Shown here: in pieces, positions 17,314 through 24,664 of the stretch
Numbering within the stretch: position 1 is the stretch's first letter
Layout of the letters: each line of letters opens with the position of its first letter
Origin: an uncultured Pseudoxanthomonas sp.
GTDB lineage: Bacteria; Pseudomonadota; Gammaproteobacteria; Xanthomonadales; Xanthomonadaceae
Direction: 5' to 3'
DNA length: 27,415 nt
NCBI GenBank assembly: GCA_937975725.1
Contig: CALJUL010000030.1
Coordinates: 1 to 27,415 of the forward strand
Made by a program: the position numbers and the translations under genes
The notes under the pieces: generated by a model
Databases searched by the model: none
What the model was told of the DNA's origin: nothing
The model's input: only the letters and a program-made list of their open reading frames with translations

Positions 17314-19725
17314 ATGAACCACGAACGCTCCCCGCGGCGCGTCGCGCTGCGCCGCACGCCCCTCGCCCTGGCACTGTTCGCCGCGGCCGCCCCCGCCCTG
17401 GCCCAGTCCGCGCCCGACGGCGCCGCCGACGCCAAGGACCTGGACACCGTCGTCGTCACCGCCTCCGGCTTCGAGCAGAAGATCACCGACGCGCCGGCCA
17501 GCATCAGCGTGATCACGCGGGAAGAGCTGAGCAAGCGCCCCTACATGACGCTGCTGGATGCCGTGCGCGACCTGGAAGGCGTCGATGTCGGCGAGACCCG
17601 CGACAAGACCGGCCAGGGCACCATCTCCATGCGCGGCATGGGTTCGGACTACACCCTGATCCTGGTCAACGGCAAGCGCCAGAACAATCACGGCGACATC
17701 TACCCGAACAGCTTCGGCGGCAACCAGTTCAACCACATCCCGCCGCTGGACGCGATCGAGCGCATCGAAGTCATCCGTGGCCCGGCGTCCACGCTTTATG
17801 GCGCCGATGCGATGGGCGGCGTGATCAACATCATCACCAAGAAGAACCTGGACAACTGGAGCGGCTCGATCAGCCTGGGCCGCACCTTCGAAACCGACGA
17901 CCAGTTCGGCGACGACTCCACCGTGGACTTCTTCGTCACCGGCCCGCTGGTGCGCGGCAAGCTGAACCTCAGCGCGCGCGGTAGCTGGTACGAGCGCGAC
18001 GCGTCCAATCCGGTGTACGCCCCGGTCACCGACCCCGCTGGCGTGACCCATACCCGTCCGCTGGGCTTCGGCGCCGGCGGCAAGACCGTGGACAACACCA
18101 ACAAGGCCGGCGGCTTCAGCCTGGAATGGATGCCGGCCGAGAACCAGAGCGTGGTGCTGGACTACGACACTTCCAAGCAGGCATACGACAACAGCACCAA
18201 GATCAACGACGCCGGCGCCGAGGAATATCCCGTCGGCACCGTCGACAGCATCGCCAGCATCTGGGCGGCGGGCAACGCCTGCCTGGGCGCGGCCGGCGCC
18301 AACGCCGCTGCGTGTCAGGCCAACGGCGGCACCTGGGGACGCCGCGCCAATCCGCGCGTGGGCTATGGCCCCACCCAGGAATTCACCCGCGAAAGCTGGT
18401 CGCTCACGCACGAAGGCAAATGGAGCTTCGGCAACAGCCTGGTCTCGCTGGCCCATATCGCCACCAACAACGACGGCCGCACCCTGCCGTTCACCGTGGC
18501 CGAGCGCGAGCAGTTGCTGGCGATGATCGACGGCACCGGCCCGTATGCCGGCATGAGCCTGGCCGACCGTCGCGCGCTGGCCGGATCGACCTTCCTGCCG
18601 CGCCCCAAGCGCACCCTGGAAAGCCGCCAGTACACGCTGGACGCCAAGCTCGACCTGCCGTGGCAGTGGCGCGGCGAGCACACCTCGGTGCTGGGCGCGC
18701 AGGTGATCCGCGGCGAACTGGAGGATGGCGTGTTCGGCATGGAGGCCGGCACTCCCAGCGCGGTGCAGGAACACAACATGTACTCGCTGTTCGCCGAGGA
18801 CACCTGGTACGTGATCGAACCGCTGGCGGTCACCGCCGGCCTGCGCTACGACGACCACGACGTGTTCGGCGACCAGATCAGCCCGCGGCTGTACGGCGTC
18901 TACACCGTGAACGAACAGTGGACGGTGAAGGGCGGCGTCAGTACCGGCTTCAAGACGCCCAAGACCACCCAGCTATACGACGGCATCACCGGCTTCGGCG
19001 GCCAGGGCGTGCTGCCGTTGTTCGGCAATCCCGACCTGCAGCCGGAAACCAGCACCAGCACGGAGCTGGCGGTGTACTGGCAGCATCCGGACGGGCACAA
19101 CTTCAACGCCACGGTGTTCCGCAACGAGTTCGACGACAAGCTCTCCACCGAGAACTGCGGCCCCGGCCTGGCGCAGGCCTGCCCGACCGGCGAGTTCGGC
19201 GAACTCGGCTATGTCACCGGCAGCGTGCCGGTCAACATCGACAAGGCGACGGTGCAGGGTGCGGAAGTGGCCGGCCGCTGGCAGATCAGCGACCGCTTCG
19301 GCTTCCGCGCCAACTACACCTACACCGACAGCGAGCAGAAGAGCGGCCCGTCGCGCGGCCTGCCGCTGGGCAACAGCGCCCGGCACATGGCCAACGCGAC
19401 CCTCGACTGGCAGGCGACGGATCGGTTCAGCCTGTTCCTGAGTACGGAAATCCGCTCCAAGCGCTACCGCGGCGTCGATGCAGCGACCGGGCGTCAGCAG
19501 TACTGGAAGGACTACGAGGTGTTCCACCTGGGCGCGTCGTACCGGATCGCCGAGTGGGTCACGGTCAACGCCCGCATCAACAACCTGCTCGACCGCGACT
19601 TCACCAGCTACCAGTACACGTTCACCGACAACGGCAACGGGACCTGGGCGCTGTCCGCGCAGGACGACTACAACAACAAGGACAAGGCCCGCAACGTCTG
19701 GGTCAGCCTGAACTTCAGCTTCTGA
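17314..19725 (+). CDS. TonB-dependent receptor, CirA/FepA-like
   Basis: An 803-residue outer-membrane receptor. It has a signal peptide (about 1-30, ending AAPALAQ), a TonB box DTVVVTASGFEQ, and a plug (about 45-165) with LLDAVRDLEGVDV, TISMRGMGSDYTLILVNGKR and IERIEVIRGPASTLYGADAMGGVINIITKK. The barrel ends VWVSLNFSF with a terminal phenylalanine. The motifs LYGADAMGGVINIITKK and NLLDRDF fit the CirA/FepA/BfrD group, which imports catecholate-type ferric siderophores. The substrate cannot be read from sequence. Two extra cysteine pairs in predicted extracellular loops (AGNACLGAAG...AACQANGG and ENCGPGLAQACPTG) may form disulfides. An AGGA ribosome binding site precedes ATG 17314 by 7 bases. 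Confidence 0.93.
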   Translation: MNHERSPRRVALRRTPLALALFAAAAPALAQSAPDGAADAKDLDTVVVTASGFEQKITDAPASISVITREELSKRPYMTLLDAVRDLEGVDVGETRDKTGQGTISMRGMGSDYTLILVNGKRQNNHGDIYPNSFGGNQFNHIPPLDAIERIEVIRGPASTLYGADAMGGVINIITKKNLDNWSGSISLGRTFETDDQFGDDSTVDFFVTGPLVRGKLNLSARGSWYERDASNPVYAPVTDPAGVTHTRPLGFGAGGKTVDNTNKAGGFSLEWMPAENQSVVLDYDTSKQAYDNSTKINDAGAEEYPVGTVDSIASIWAAGNACLGAAGANAAACQANGGTWGRRANPRVGYGPTQEFTRESWSLTHEGKWSFGNSLVSLAHIATNNDGRTLPFTVAEREQLLAMIDGTGPYAGMSLADRRALAGSTFLPRPKRTLESRQYTLDAKLDLPWQWRGEHTSVLGAQVIRGELEDGVFGMEAGTPSAVQEHNMYSLFAEDTWYVIEPLAVTAGLRYDDHDVFGDQISPRLYGVYTVNEQWTVKGGVSTGFKTPKTTQLYDGITGFGGQGVLPLFGNPDLQPETSTSTELAVYWQHPDGHNFNATVFRNEFDDKLSTENCGPGLAQACPTGEFGELGYVTGSVPVNIDKATVQGAEVAGRWQISDRFGFRANYTYTDSEQKSGPSRGLPLGNSARHMANATLDWQATDRFSLFLSTEIRSKRYRGVDAATGRQQYWKDYEVFHLGASYRIAEWVTVNARINNLLDRDFTSYQYTFTDNGNGTWALSAQDDYNNKDKARNVWVSLNFSF

Positions 19726-19740
19726 TCCCGGAGCCTCGTG

Positions 19741-19769
19741 TGCCCCGGGCGTGTCAACCGCCCGGGGCA
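19741..19769 (+). terminator. Terminator-like hairpin after the second receptor
   Basis: TGCCCCGGGCG (19741-19751) and CGCCCGGGGCA (19759-19769) are perfect inverted copies with a 7-base loop, 15 bases after the receptor stop. Only scattered T residues follow (TCGTGCGTTCT), so it is not a textbook terminator, but the stem is very stable and a new promoter follows. Confidence 0.65.
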
Positions 19770-19792
19770 TCGTGCGTTCTATCCGCGCTCCC

Positions 19793-19831
19793 GGCCATCA
19801 ATGAGAACTGTTCTCATTAATGGCCTATACT
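19793..19831 (+). promoter_or_regulatory. Perfect Fur box and -10 element, iron unit 3
   Basis: AATGAGAACTGTTCTCATT at 19800-19818 is an exact palindrome and very close to the Fur consensus. The symmetry extends to 19793-19825 with one mismatch. TATACT at 19826-19831 is a good -10 box directly downstream; the -35 region would lie inside the Fur box. An ATG at 19820 falls inside the extended operator and upstream of the expected transcript start, which is why the GTG at 19859 is taken as the next gene's start. Confidence 0.85.
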
Positions 19832-19858
19832 TGGCGACCCGATCGACCGACCCGCTCC

Positions 19859-20503
19859 GTGCCGACCTCCTCATCCCACTCCGATCAGGTCACCGTCCAG
19901 CGCCGCCGCGGCTTCTGGCTGCGCACCCTGCACCAGTGGCACTGGATCAGCTCGGCCGTCTGCCTGGTCGGCATGCTGCTGTTCGCGGTCACCGGCATCA
20001 CCCTGAACCACGCCGGGCGGATCGAGGCCAAACCGGAGGTGACCAACCGCACGGCGTCGCTGCCGGCGCCGTTGCTGGCGGGCCTGGGCGACCGGCAGGA
20101 AGGCCAGGCGCCGCTGCCGCCGGCGGTGGCGGACTGGCTGGGCGCGGAATTCGCGATCTCGCCGGGCCGGCGTCCGGCCGAGTGGTCGGAGGCGGAGGTC
20201 TACCTGTCCATGCCCACGCCGGGCGCGGACGCATGGCTGAGCATCGACCGCGAAACCGGCGCGGTGGAGTACGAGCGCACCGCGCGCGGCTGGGTGTCGT
20301 ACTTCAACGACCTGCACAAGGGCCGCAACGCCGGGCCGGCCTGGGGCTGGTTCCTCGACGTCTTCGCGGCCGCCTGCCTAGTGTTCTGCATCACCGGGCT
20401 GTTCCTGCTCTACCTGCACGGCCGCCAGCGGCGCATGACCTGGCCGATGGTCGGGCTTGGCCTGCTGGTGCCGCTGCTGATCGCGCTGCTCTTCATCCAC
20501 TGA
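19859..20503 (+). CDS. PepSY-associated membrane protein (periplasmic redox / ferric reduction type)
   Basis: A 214-residue inner-membrane protein. Helix 1 is about 30-50 (AVCLVGMLLFAVTGITLNH), a periplasmic domain of about 110 residues follows, then helix 2 (about 163-185) and helix 3 (about 193-213). Histidines characteristic of PepSY-TM proteins flank the helices: H25 and H28 in LHQWHW, H51 in LNHAG and H153 in NDLHKGRNAG, possibly haem or metal ligands. Relatives (for example the FpvG and PiuB groups) support reduction of ferric siderophores in the periplasm. Here the membrane unit is a separate gene, with the flavin reductase encoded 2.5 kb downstream at 23024. GTG 19859 was chosen because the upstream ATG 19820 sits in the operator. 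Confidence 0.83.
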   Translation: MPTSSSHSDQVTVQRRRGFWLRTLHQWHWISSAVCLVGMLLFAVTGITLNHAGRIEAKPEVTNRTASLPAPLLAGLGDRQEGQAPLPPAVADWLGAEFAISPGRRPAEWSEAEVYLSMPTPGADAWLSIDRETGAVEYERTARGWVSYFNDLHKGRNAGPAWGWFLDVFAAACLVFCITGLFLLYLHGRQRRMTWPMVGLGLLVPLLIALLFIH

Positions 20504-20532
20504 TCCCTCCCACGAACCCGCGAGTGACCCGC

Positions 20533-21066
20533 ATGTCCAAGATCGCCGTCCATACCACGCTGACCATCGCGCTCAGCGGCCTGCTGGCCGCGCCGGCCTA
20601 CGCCGCCACGCTGGACGTCAACGTGGAAGTGCCCAAGCTGAACGTCGCCGAATACCACCGCCCCTACGTCGCCATCTGGGTGGAAGGCGCCGACCAGAAG
20701 GTCGCCGCCAACCTGGCGGTGTGGTACCAGCAGACCAGCAATTCCGAAGGCCACGGCACCAAGTGGCTGCCCGACCTGCGGCAGTGGTGGCGCAAGTCCG
20801 GCCGCACGCTGAAGGTGCCGGTGGACGGCGTGACCGGCCCGACCAAGCCGGTCGGCAAGCACGCGCTGAGCTTCACCGACAAGCAGCCGCAACTGGCCGC
20901 GCTGGCGCCGGGCGAATACACGCTGGTGGTCGAGGCCGCGCGCGAAGTCGGCGGCCGCGAACTGCTGAAGATCCCCTTCACCTGGCCGGCCAAGGGCGCT
21001 GCGCAGTCCGGCAAGGCGCAGGGCAGCACCGAGCTCGGCGCCATCAGCCTGACCGTCAAGCCCTGA
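20533..21066 (+). CDS. DUF2271 protein, predicted FMN-carrying periplasmic flavoprotein
   Basis: A 177-residue protein with a Sec signal (1-25, cut after PAYA). The mature part fits DUF2271: EYHRPYVAIWVEGADQKVAANLAVWYQQ, then LPDLRQWWRKSGR, then DGVTGPTKPVGKHALSF and a C-terminal PGEYTLVVEAAREVGGRELLKIPF. DGVTGPT at residues 98-104 fits the DxxTGxT pattern to which ApbE enzymes attach FMN through the last threonine (T104), and apbE is two genes downstream. This makes it a likely periplasmic one- or two-electron carrier; flavinylation itself is inferred. Start ATG 20533 was preferred over GTG 20524; it lies 29 bases after the PepSY gene. Confidence 0.82.
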   Translation: MSKIAVHTTLTIALSGLLAAPAYAATLDVNVEVPKLNVAEYHRPYVAIWVEGADQKVAANLAVWYQQTSNSEGHGTKWLPDLRQWWRKSGRTLKVPVDGVTGPTKPVGKHALSFTDKQPQLAALAPGEYTLVVEAAREVGGRELLKIPFTWPAKGAAQSGKAQGSTELGAISLTVKP

Positions 21067-21080
21067 CATCCCTCTGCAGG

Positions 21081-21148
21081 AGGGGCTTCAGCCCCGACCG
21101 CTTTTTCCCGCTTCCGGAAAACCAAAAGCGGTCGGGGCTGAAGCCCCT
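21081..21148. repeat. REP-like element with perfect 25-base inverted arms
   Basis: Arms 21081-21105 and 21124-21148 are exact inverted copies around an 18-base centre. Each arm also contains the self-complementary core GGGGCTTCAGCCCC. The GGGGCTTCAGCCCCGACCGC wording is typical of abundant intergenic repeats in Xanthomonadaceae and Pseudomonas. Sitting between the DUF2271 and DUF4198 genes, it would form a very stable mRNA hairpin and may reduce expression of the downstream part of the operon. Confidence 0.88.
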
Positions 21149-21183
21149 ACTGCACCCCTCATCCCACATCGCTGGAGATTCCG

Positions 21184-21993
21184 ATGAAACGCACCGCCCT
21201 GATCCTCGCCCTCTCGCTGAGCGCGACGCTCCCGTTCTCCGCCGCGGCCCACAAAGCCTGGCTGCTGCCGTCGCAGACGGTCATCGCCGGCAACAATCCG
21301 TGGATCACCGTGGACGCGGCCGTGTCCAACGACCTGTTCTACTTCAACCACGTGCCGCTGCGCACCGAGGGCCTGGTCATCACCGCGCCGGACGGCAGCA
21401 AGGCGGAGGCGCAGAACGTGGCCACCGGCAAGTACCGCACGGTGTTCGACGTGGAGCTGAAGCAGCAGGGCACCTACCGCATCGCCACGGTCAACAGCGG
21501 CCTGTTCGGCAGTTGGGAGGAGAACGGCAAGCCCAAGCGCTGGCGCGGCACGCCGGCGACCTTCGCCACCGAAGTGCCCAAGGACGCGAAGAACCTGCAG
21601 GTCTCGCAGTCGGTCGGCCGCGTCGAGACCTTCGTGACCAACGGCTCGCCCAACGACACCGCGCTCAAGCCCACCGGCGAGGGCCTGGAACTGGTGCCGG
21701 TGACGCACCCCAACGACCTGTTCGCCGGCGAGCAAGCGAAGTTCCGGCTGCTGGTGGACGGCAAGCCGGCCGCGGGACTGGAGTTCGAGATCACCCGCGG
21801 CGGCACCCGTTACCGCAACGCGCAGGACGAGATCAAGGTCACCACCGACGCCAACGGCGAGTTCAGCGTGACCTGGCCGGAAGCGGGCATGTACTGGCTG
21901 GAAACCGCGACCGAGGACGCCAAGACCTCGCTGCCGCAGGCCAAGCAGCGCCGCCTGAGCTACGTGGCCACGCTGGAAGTGCTGCCGCAGTGA
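21184..21993 (+). CDS. DUF4198 periplasmic protein
   Basis: A 269-residue protein with a Sec signal (1-22, ending SAAA) and the DUF4198 start HKAWLLPSQTVIAGNNPWITVDAAVSNDLFYFNHVPLR. If cleavage follows AAA, the mature protein begins with histidine (H23), as in CopC-type copper proteins and polysaccharide monooxygenases, so an N-terminal metal site is possible. Two beta-sandwich-like regions follow; the second (about 175-265) contains LLVDGKPAAGLEFEITRGGTRYR and the transthyretin-like TDANGEFSVTWPEAGMYWLE. DUF4198 genes are often found near metal-uptake receptors; a metal-handling role in the periplasm fits. Its stop overlaps a possible GTG start of apbE. Confidence 0.87.
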   Translation: MKRTALILALSLSATLPFSAAAHKAWLLPSQTVIAGNNPWITVDAAVSNDLFYFNHVPLRTEGLVITAPDGSKAEAQNVATGKYRTVFDVELKQQGTYRIATVNSGLFGSWEENGKPKRWRGTPATFATEVPKDAKNLQVSQSVGRVETFVTNGSPNDTALKPTGEGLELVPVTHPNDLFAGEQAKFRLLVDGKPAAGLEFEITRGGTRYRNAQDEIKVTTDANGEFSVTWPEAGMYWLETATEDAKTSLPQAKQRRLSYVATLEVLPQ

Positions 21994-22001
21994 CGGCGAC
22001 G

Positions 22002-23027
22002 ATGCCGGCGGCCCCGTCGCCGGCATCCTTCCGTATGGACGCTTCGCCCTCCCCCGCCATCGCCGACCGCCGCGCCGTGCATGCGCTGCGCGGACAGACC
22101 ATGGGCACCACCTGGTCGGTGCAGTGCGTGGGTGCGGCGGATACCGACCTGCATGCGCTGCACGCCGCCGTCCAGCAACGGCTGGACGGGATCGTCGCGC
22201 AGATGAGCACGTGGGAAGCCGGTTCGGACATCAGCCGCTACAACCGCGGCGCGGCCGGCGCATGGTTCGCGCTGCCGGACGATTTCCTGCACGTGCTGCG
22301 CGCCGCGCTGGACATCGCCCGCGCCAGCGGCGGCGCGTACGACCCGACCGTCTCGCCGCTGGTAGCCGCCTGGGGCTTCGGCGCGCACGCCGCCGCGCGC
22401 ACCGCGCCCGATCCCGCACGCATCGCGGATGCGCGCAGCCGGGTGGGCTGGCAACGCGTGGCGCTGGATGCGGCGCAGGCGCGCGCGCAACAGCCCGGCG
22501 GCACCGAGCTGGACCTGTCGGCCATCGCCAAGGGCTACGGCGTGGACGCGGTGGCCGCGCTGCTGCGGCGGCGCGGCATGCCCGGCGCGCTGGTCGAAGT
22601 CGGCGGCGAACTGTACGGATACGGCCGCAAGCCCGATGGCCAGCCCTGGCGCGTCCTGGTGGAATCCTCGCCCGACGAGGAAGCCGACAGCGAAGGACTG
22701 GACCCGCGCGTGCTGGCGCTGGACGGCATCGCGGTGGCGACTTCGGGGGACCGTTGGCATGCCTACGAGCAGGACGGCGAACGCTATTCGCACACCCTCG
22801 ACCCGCGCACCGGCCGGCCGGTCCCGCCGTCGGCCGCGGCGGTCACCGTGGTCGCCGGCGACGCCATGCACGCCGACGGCTGGGCCACCGCGTTGACCGT
22901 GATGGGCGCCGAAGCCGGCCACGCCTTCGCGCTGGAACACGGCATCGCCGCGCGTTTCCTGATCCGAACGCCGCGGGGCCTGCAAGAAACCATGACCCCC
23001 ACCTTCGAACAGCACCTGTCGGCATGA
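22002..23027 (+). CDS. apbE: FAD:protein FMN transferase, ApbE family
   Basis: A 341-residue ApbE enzyme, which moves FMN from FAD onto Ser/Thr of target flavoproteins using Mg2+. Motifs in order: GQTMGTTWSV (about 35-44), AQMSTWEAGSDISRYNR, SGGAYDPTVSPLV, ELDLSAIAKGYGVDAVA, VEVGGELYGYGRKPDG, ATSGDRWHAYEQDGERYSHTLDPRTGRPVPPS, and HADGWATALTVMG with the conserved metal-binding Asp. Unusually, no signal peptide or lipobox is visible before the catalytic domain, although the likely target DUF2271 is exported. Starts at GTG 21990 (overlapping the upstream stop, with GGAAG 10 bases before), ATG 22002 and ATG 22035 are possible; none adds a hydrophobic leader. Its stop overlaps the next start (ATGA at 23024). 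Confidence 0.92.
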   Translation: MPAAPSPASFRMDASPSPAIADRRAVHALRGQTMGTTWSVQCVGAADTDLHALHAAVQQRLDGIVAQMSTWEAGSDISRYNRGAAGAWFALPDDFLHVLRAALDIARASGGAYDPTVSPLVAAWGFGAHAAARTAPDPARIADARSRVGWQRVALDAAQARAQQPGGTELDLSAIAKGYGVDAVAALLRRRGMPGALVEVGGELYGYGRKPDGQPWRVLVESSPDEEADSEGLDPRVLALDGIAVATSGDRWHAYEQDGERYSHTLDPRTGRPVPPSAAAVTVVAGDAMHADGWATALTVMGAEAGHAFALEHGIAARFLIRTPRGLQETMTPTFEQHLSA

Positions 23028-24664
23028 GCGCCGCATCGAACGCCTCCGGCGGCCGCTGGGCCTGGTGGGGCAATGCCCTCGCACTCGCCCTGCTCGCCTT
23101 GCTGGCGCTCGCGTTCGCACGCCTGAACGAGGGCGCCTGGTGGATTGCCTCGCCTTCGCCCGCGCGCTGGTGGTGGGCGGGCGCGGCGCTGGCCGCCTAT
23201 TTCGTCCTGTCCGGTGCAGTGCTGTTGCGCGCATGGCGGCGCGACCGCGCCGTGCGCCCTGCGGCCTCCGGTGTCGGCGACGCCGTGTGGGTCGTGCATG
23301 CCAGCCAGACCGGCTTCGCGATGCAGGTGGCCGACCTGACCGCCGACAGCCTGCGCAGCGCGGGCATGCCGGTGCAGCGCGCGGCGCTGGAACACCTGGA
23401 CGCCGCGCGCCTGTCCGCGGCTTCGCGCGTGCTGTTCGTCGCCAGCACCACCGGCGAAGGCGATCCGCCCGATCCGGCCCTGCCGTTCGTACGCCACGTG
23501 ATGGCGCGGCCGCTCGCCCTCGGCCACCTGCGCTATGCGGTGCTGGCGCTGGGCGACCGTGAGTACGACGCCTTCTGCGCCTTCGGCCACCGACTCGACG
23601 ACTGGCTGCGCCGCAACGGCGCGCAGCCGATGTTCGACCTGGTGGAAGTGGACAACGCGGACGACAGCGCCCTGCGCCACTGGCAGCACCACCTCGGCCA
23701 GCTCGCCGGCAACGCCGAACTGGCGGACTGGTCGCCGCCCGCCTACGACACCTGGCGCCTGGCCGCGCGCACGCTGTTGAACCCCGGCAGCCAGGGCGGG
23801 CCGGTCTTCCACCTGGCGCTGGCGCCGCCCGCCGGGGCGTCGCCGTCCTGGCAGGCCGGCGACATCGTGGAGATCGGCCCGCGGCACGCGACGGGCGACG
23901 TCGAGGCCTTCCTGCACGCCACCGGCCTGCCGGGCGATGCGCAGGTCGAGCATCGCGAACGGCCGTACACGCTAGCCGAAGCGCTCGCCCGCGCGCAGCT
24001 TCCCGCGCCGGGCGACGTCGCCGGCCGCTCGCCGCGCGAGATCGCCGCGGCGCTGGCGCCGCTGCCGCACCGCGAATACTCCATCGCCTCGCTGCCCGCC
24101 GACGGCGAACTGCACCTGCTGGTCAGGCTGATGGCGCGCGCCGACGGTACGCCGGGGCTGGGCAGCGGCTGGCTCTGCCGGCATGCCGAACCGGGCGGCG
24201 GCATCGCCGTGCGCCTGCGCGGCAATCCCAACTTCCATGCGCCGGCGCCGCACACGCCGATGATCCTGATCGGCAACGGCACCGGCCTGGCCGGCCTGCG
24301 CGCGCACCTGAAGGCCCGGGTGCAGGCCGGCGCGACCCGCAACTGGCTGCTGTTCGGCGAACGCAACCGCGCGCGCGATTTCTTCCACGGCAACGAACTG
24401 CTGGCCTGGCAAGCGCAGGGTTTCCTGCCGCGCCTGGACCTCGCCTTCTCCCGCGACGGCGGCGAACACCGCTACGTGCAGCACCTGGTGCAGGCGCACG
24501 GCGACGAACTGCGGCGCTGGGTGGACGAAGGCGCGGCGATCTACGTCTGCGGCAGCCTGGCCGGCATGGCGCCGGGCGTGGACGCGGCCCTGCGCGGCAC
24601 ACTGGGCGACGAGGCGGTCGAACGTCTGCTCGCCGAAGGCCGCTACCGGCGCGACGTCTACTGA
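23024..24664 (+). CDS. Membrane-anchored flavodoxin / FAD / NAD(P)H reductase (sulfite-reductase-flavoprotein-like)
   Basis: A 546-residue protein. Two membrane helices lie at about 15-34 and 49-68. A flavodoxin (FMN) domain follows (about 86-225) with VWVVHASQTGFAMQVADLTADS, FVASTTGEGDPPD and VLALGDREYDAFCAFGHRLD. The FAD/NAD(P)H domain has HREYSIAS (R350), GLGSGWLC, IGNGTGLAGL (about 417) and YVCGS (507), ending in tyrosine. The layout equals the cytoplasmic half of PiuB-type PepSY-flavoreductases, here split from the PepSY unit at 19859. It should oxidise NAD(P)H and pass electrons toward the membrane for ferric siderophore reduction. The start is coupled to apbE by ATGA. Its last 7 bases overlap the convergent gene's end. 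Confidence 0.9.
   Translation: MSAASNASGGRWAWWGNALALALLALLALAFARLNEGAWWIASPSPARWWWAGAALAAYFVLSGAVLLRAWRRDRAVRPAASGVGDAVWVVHASQTGFAMQVADLTADSLRSAGMPVQRAALEHLDAARLSAASRVLFVASTTGEGDPPDPALPFVRHVMARPLALGHLRYAVLALGDREYDAFCAFGHRLDDWLRRNGAQPMFDLVEVDNADDSALRHWQHHLGQLAGNAELADWSPPAYDTWRLAARTLLNPGSQGGPVFHLALAPPAGASPSWQAGDIVEIGPRHATGDVEAFLHATGLPGDAQVEHRERPYTLAEALARAQLPAPGDVAGRSPREIAAALAPLPHREYSIASLPADGELHLLVRLMARADGTPGLGSGWLCRHAEPGGGIAVRLRGNPNFHAPAPHTPMILIGNGTGLAGLRAHLKARVQAGATRNWLLFGERNRARDFFHGNELLAWQAQGFLPRLDLAFSRDGGEHRYVQHLVQAHGDELRRWVDEGAAIYVCGSLAGMAPGVDAALRGTLGDEAVERLLAEGRYRRDVY

Noticed and set aside
16696..18858. Long minus-strand frame opposite the second small protein and receptor
   Set aside because: A mirror of the receptor's codon use; no recognisable domain.
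19820..19858. ATG 19820 as start of the PepSY-type protein
   Set aside because: It falls inside the extended Fur palindrome and before the predicted transcript start; GTG 19859 fits better.
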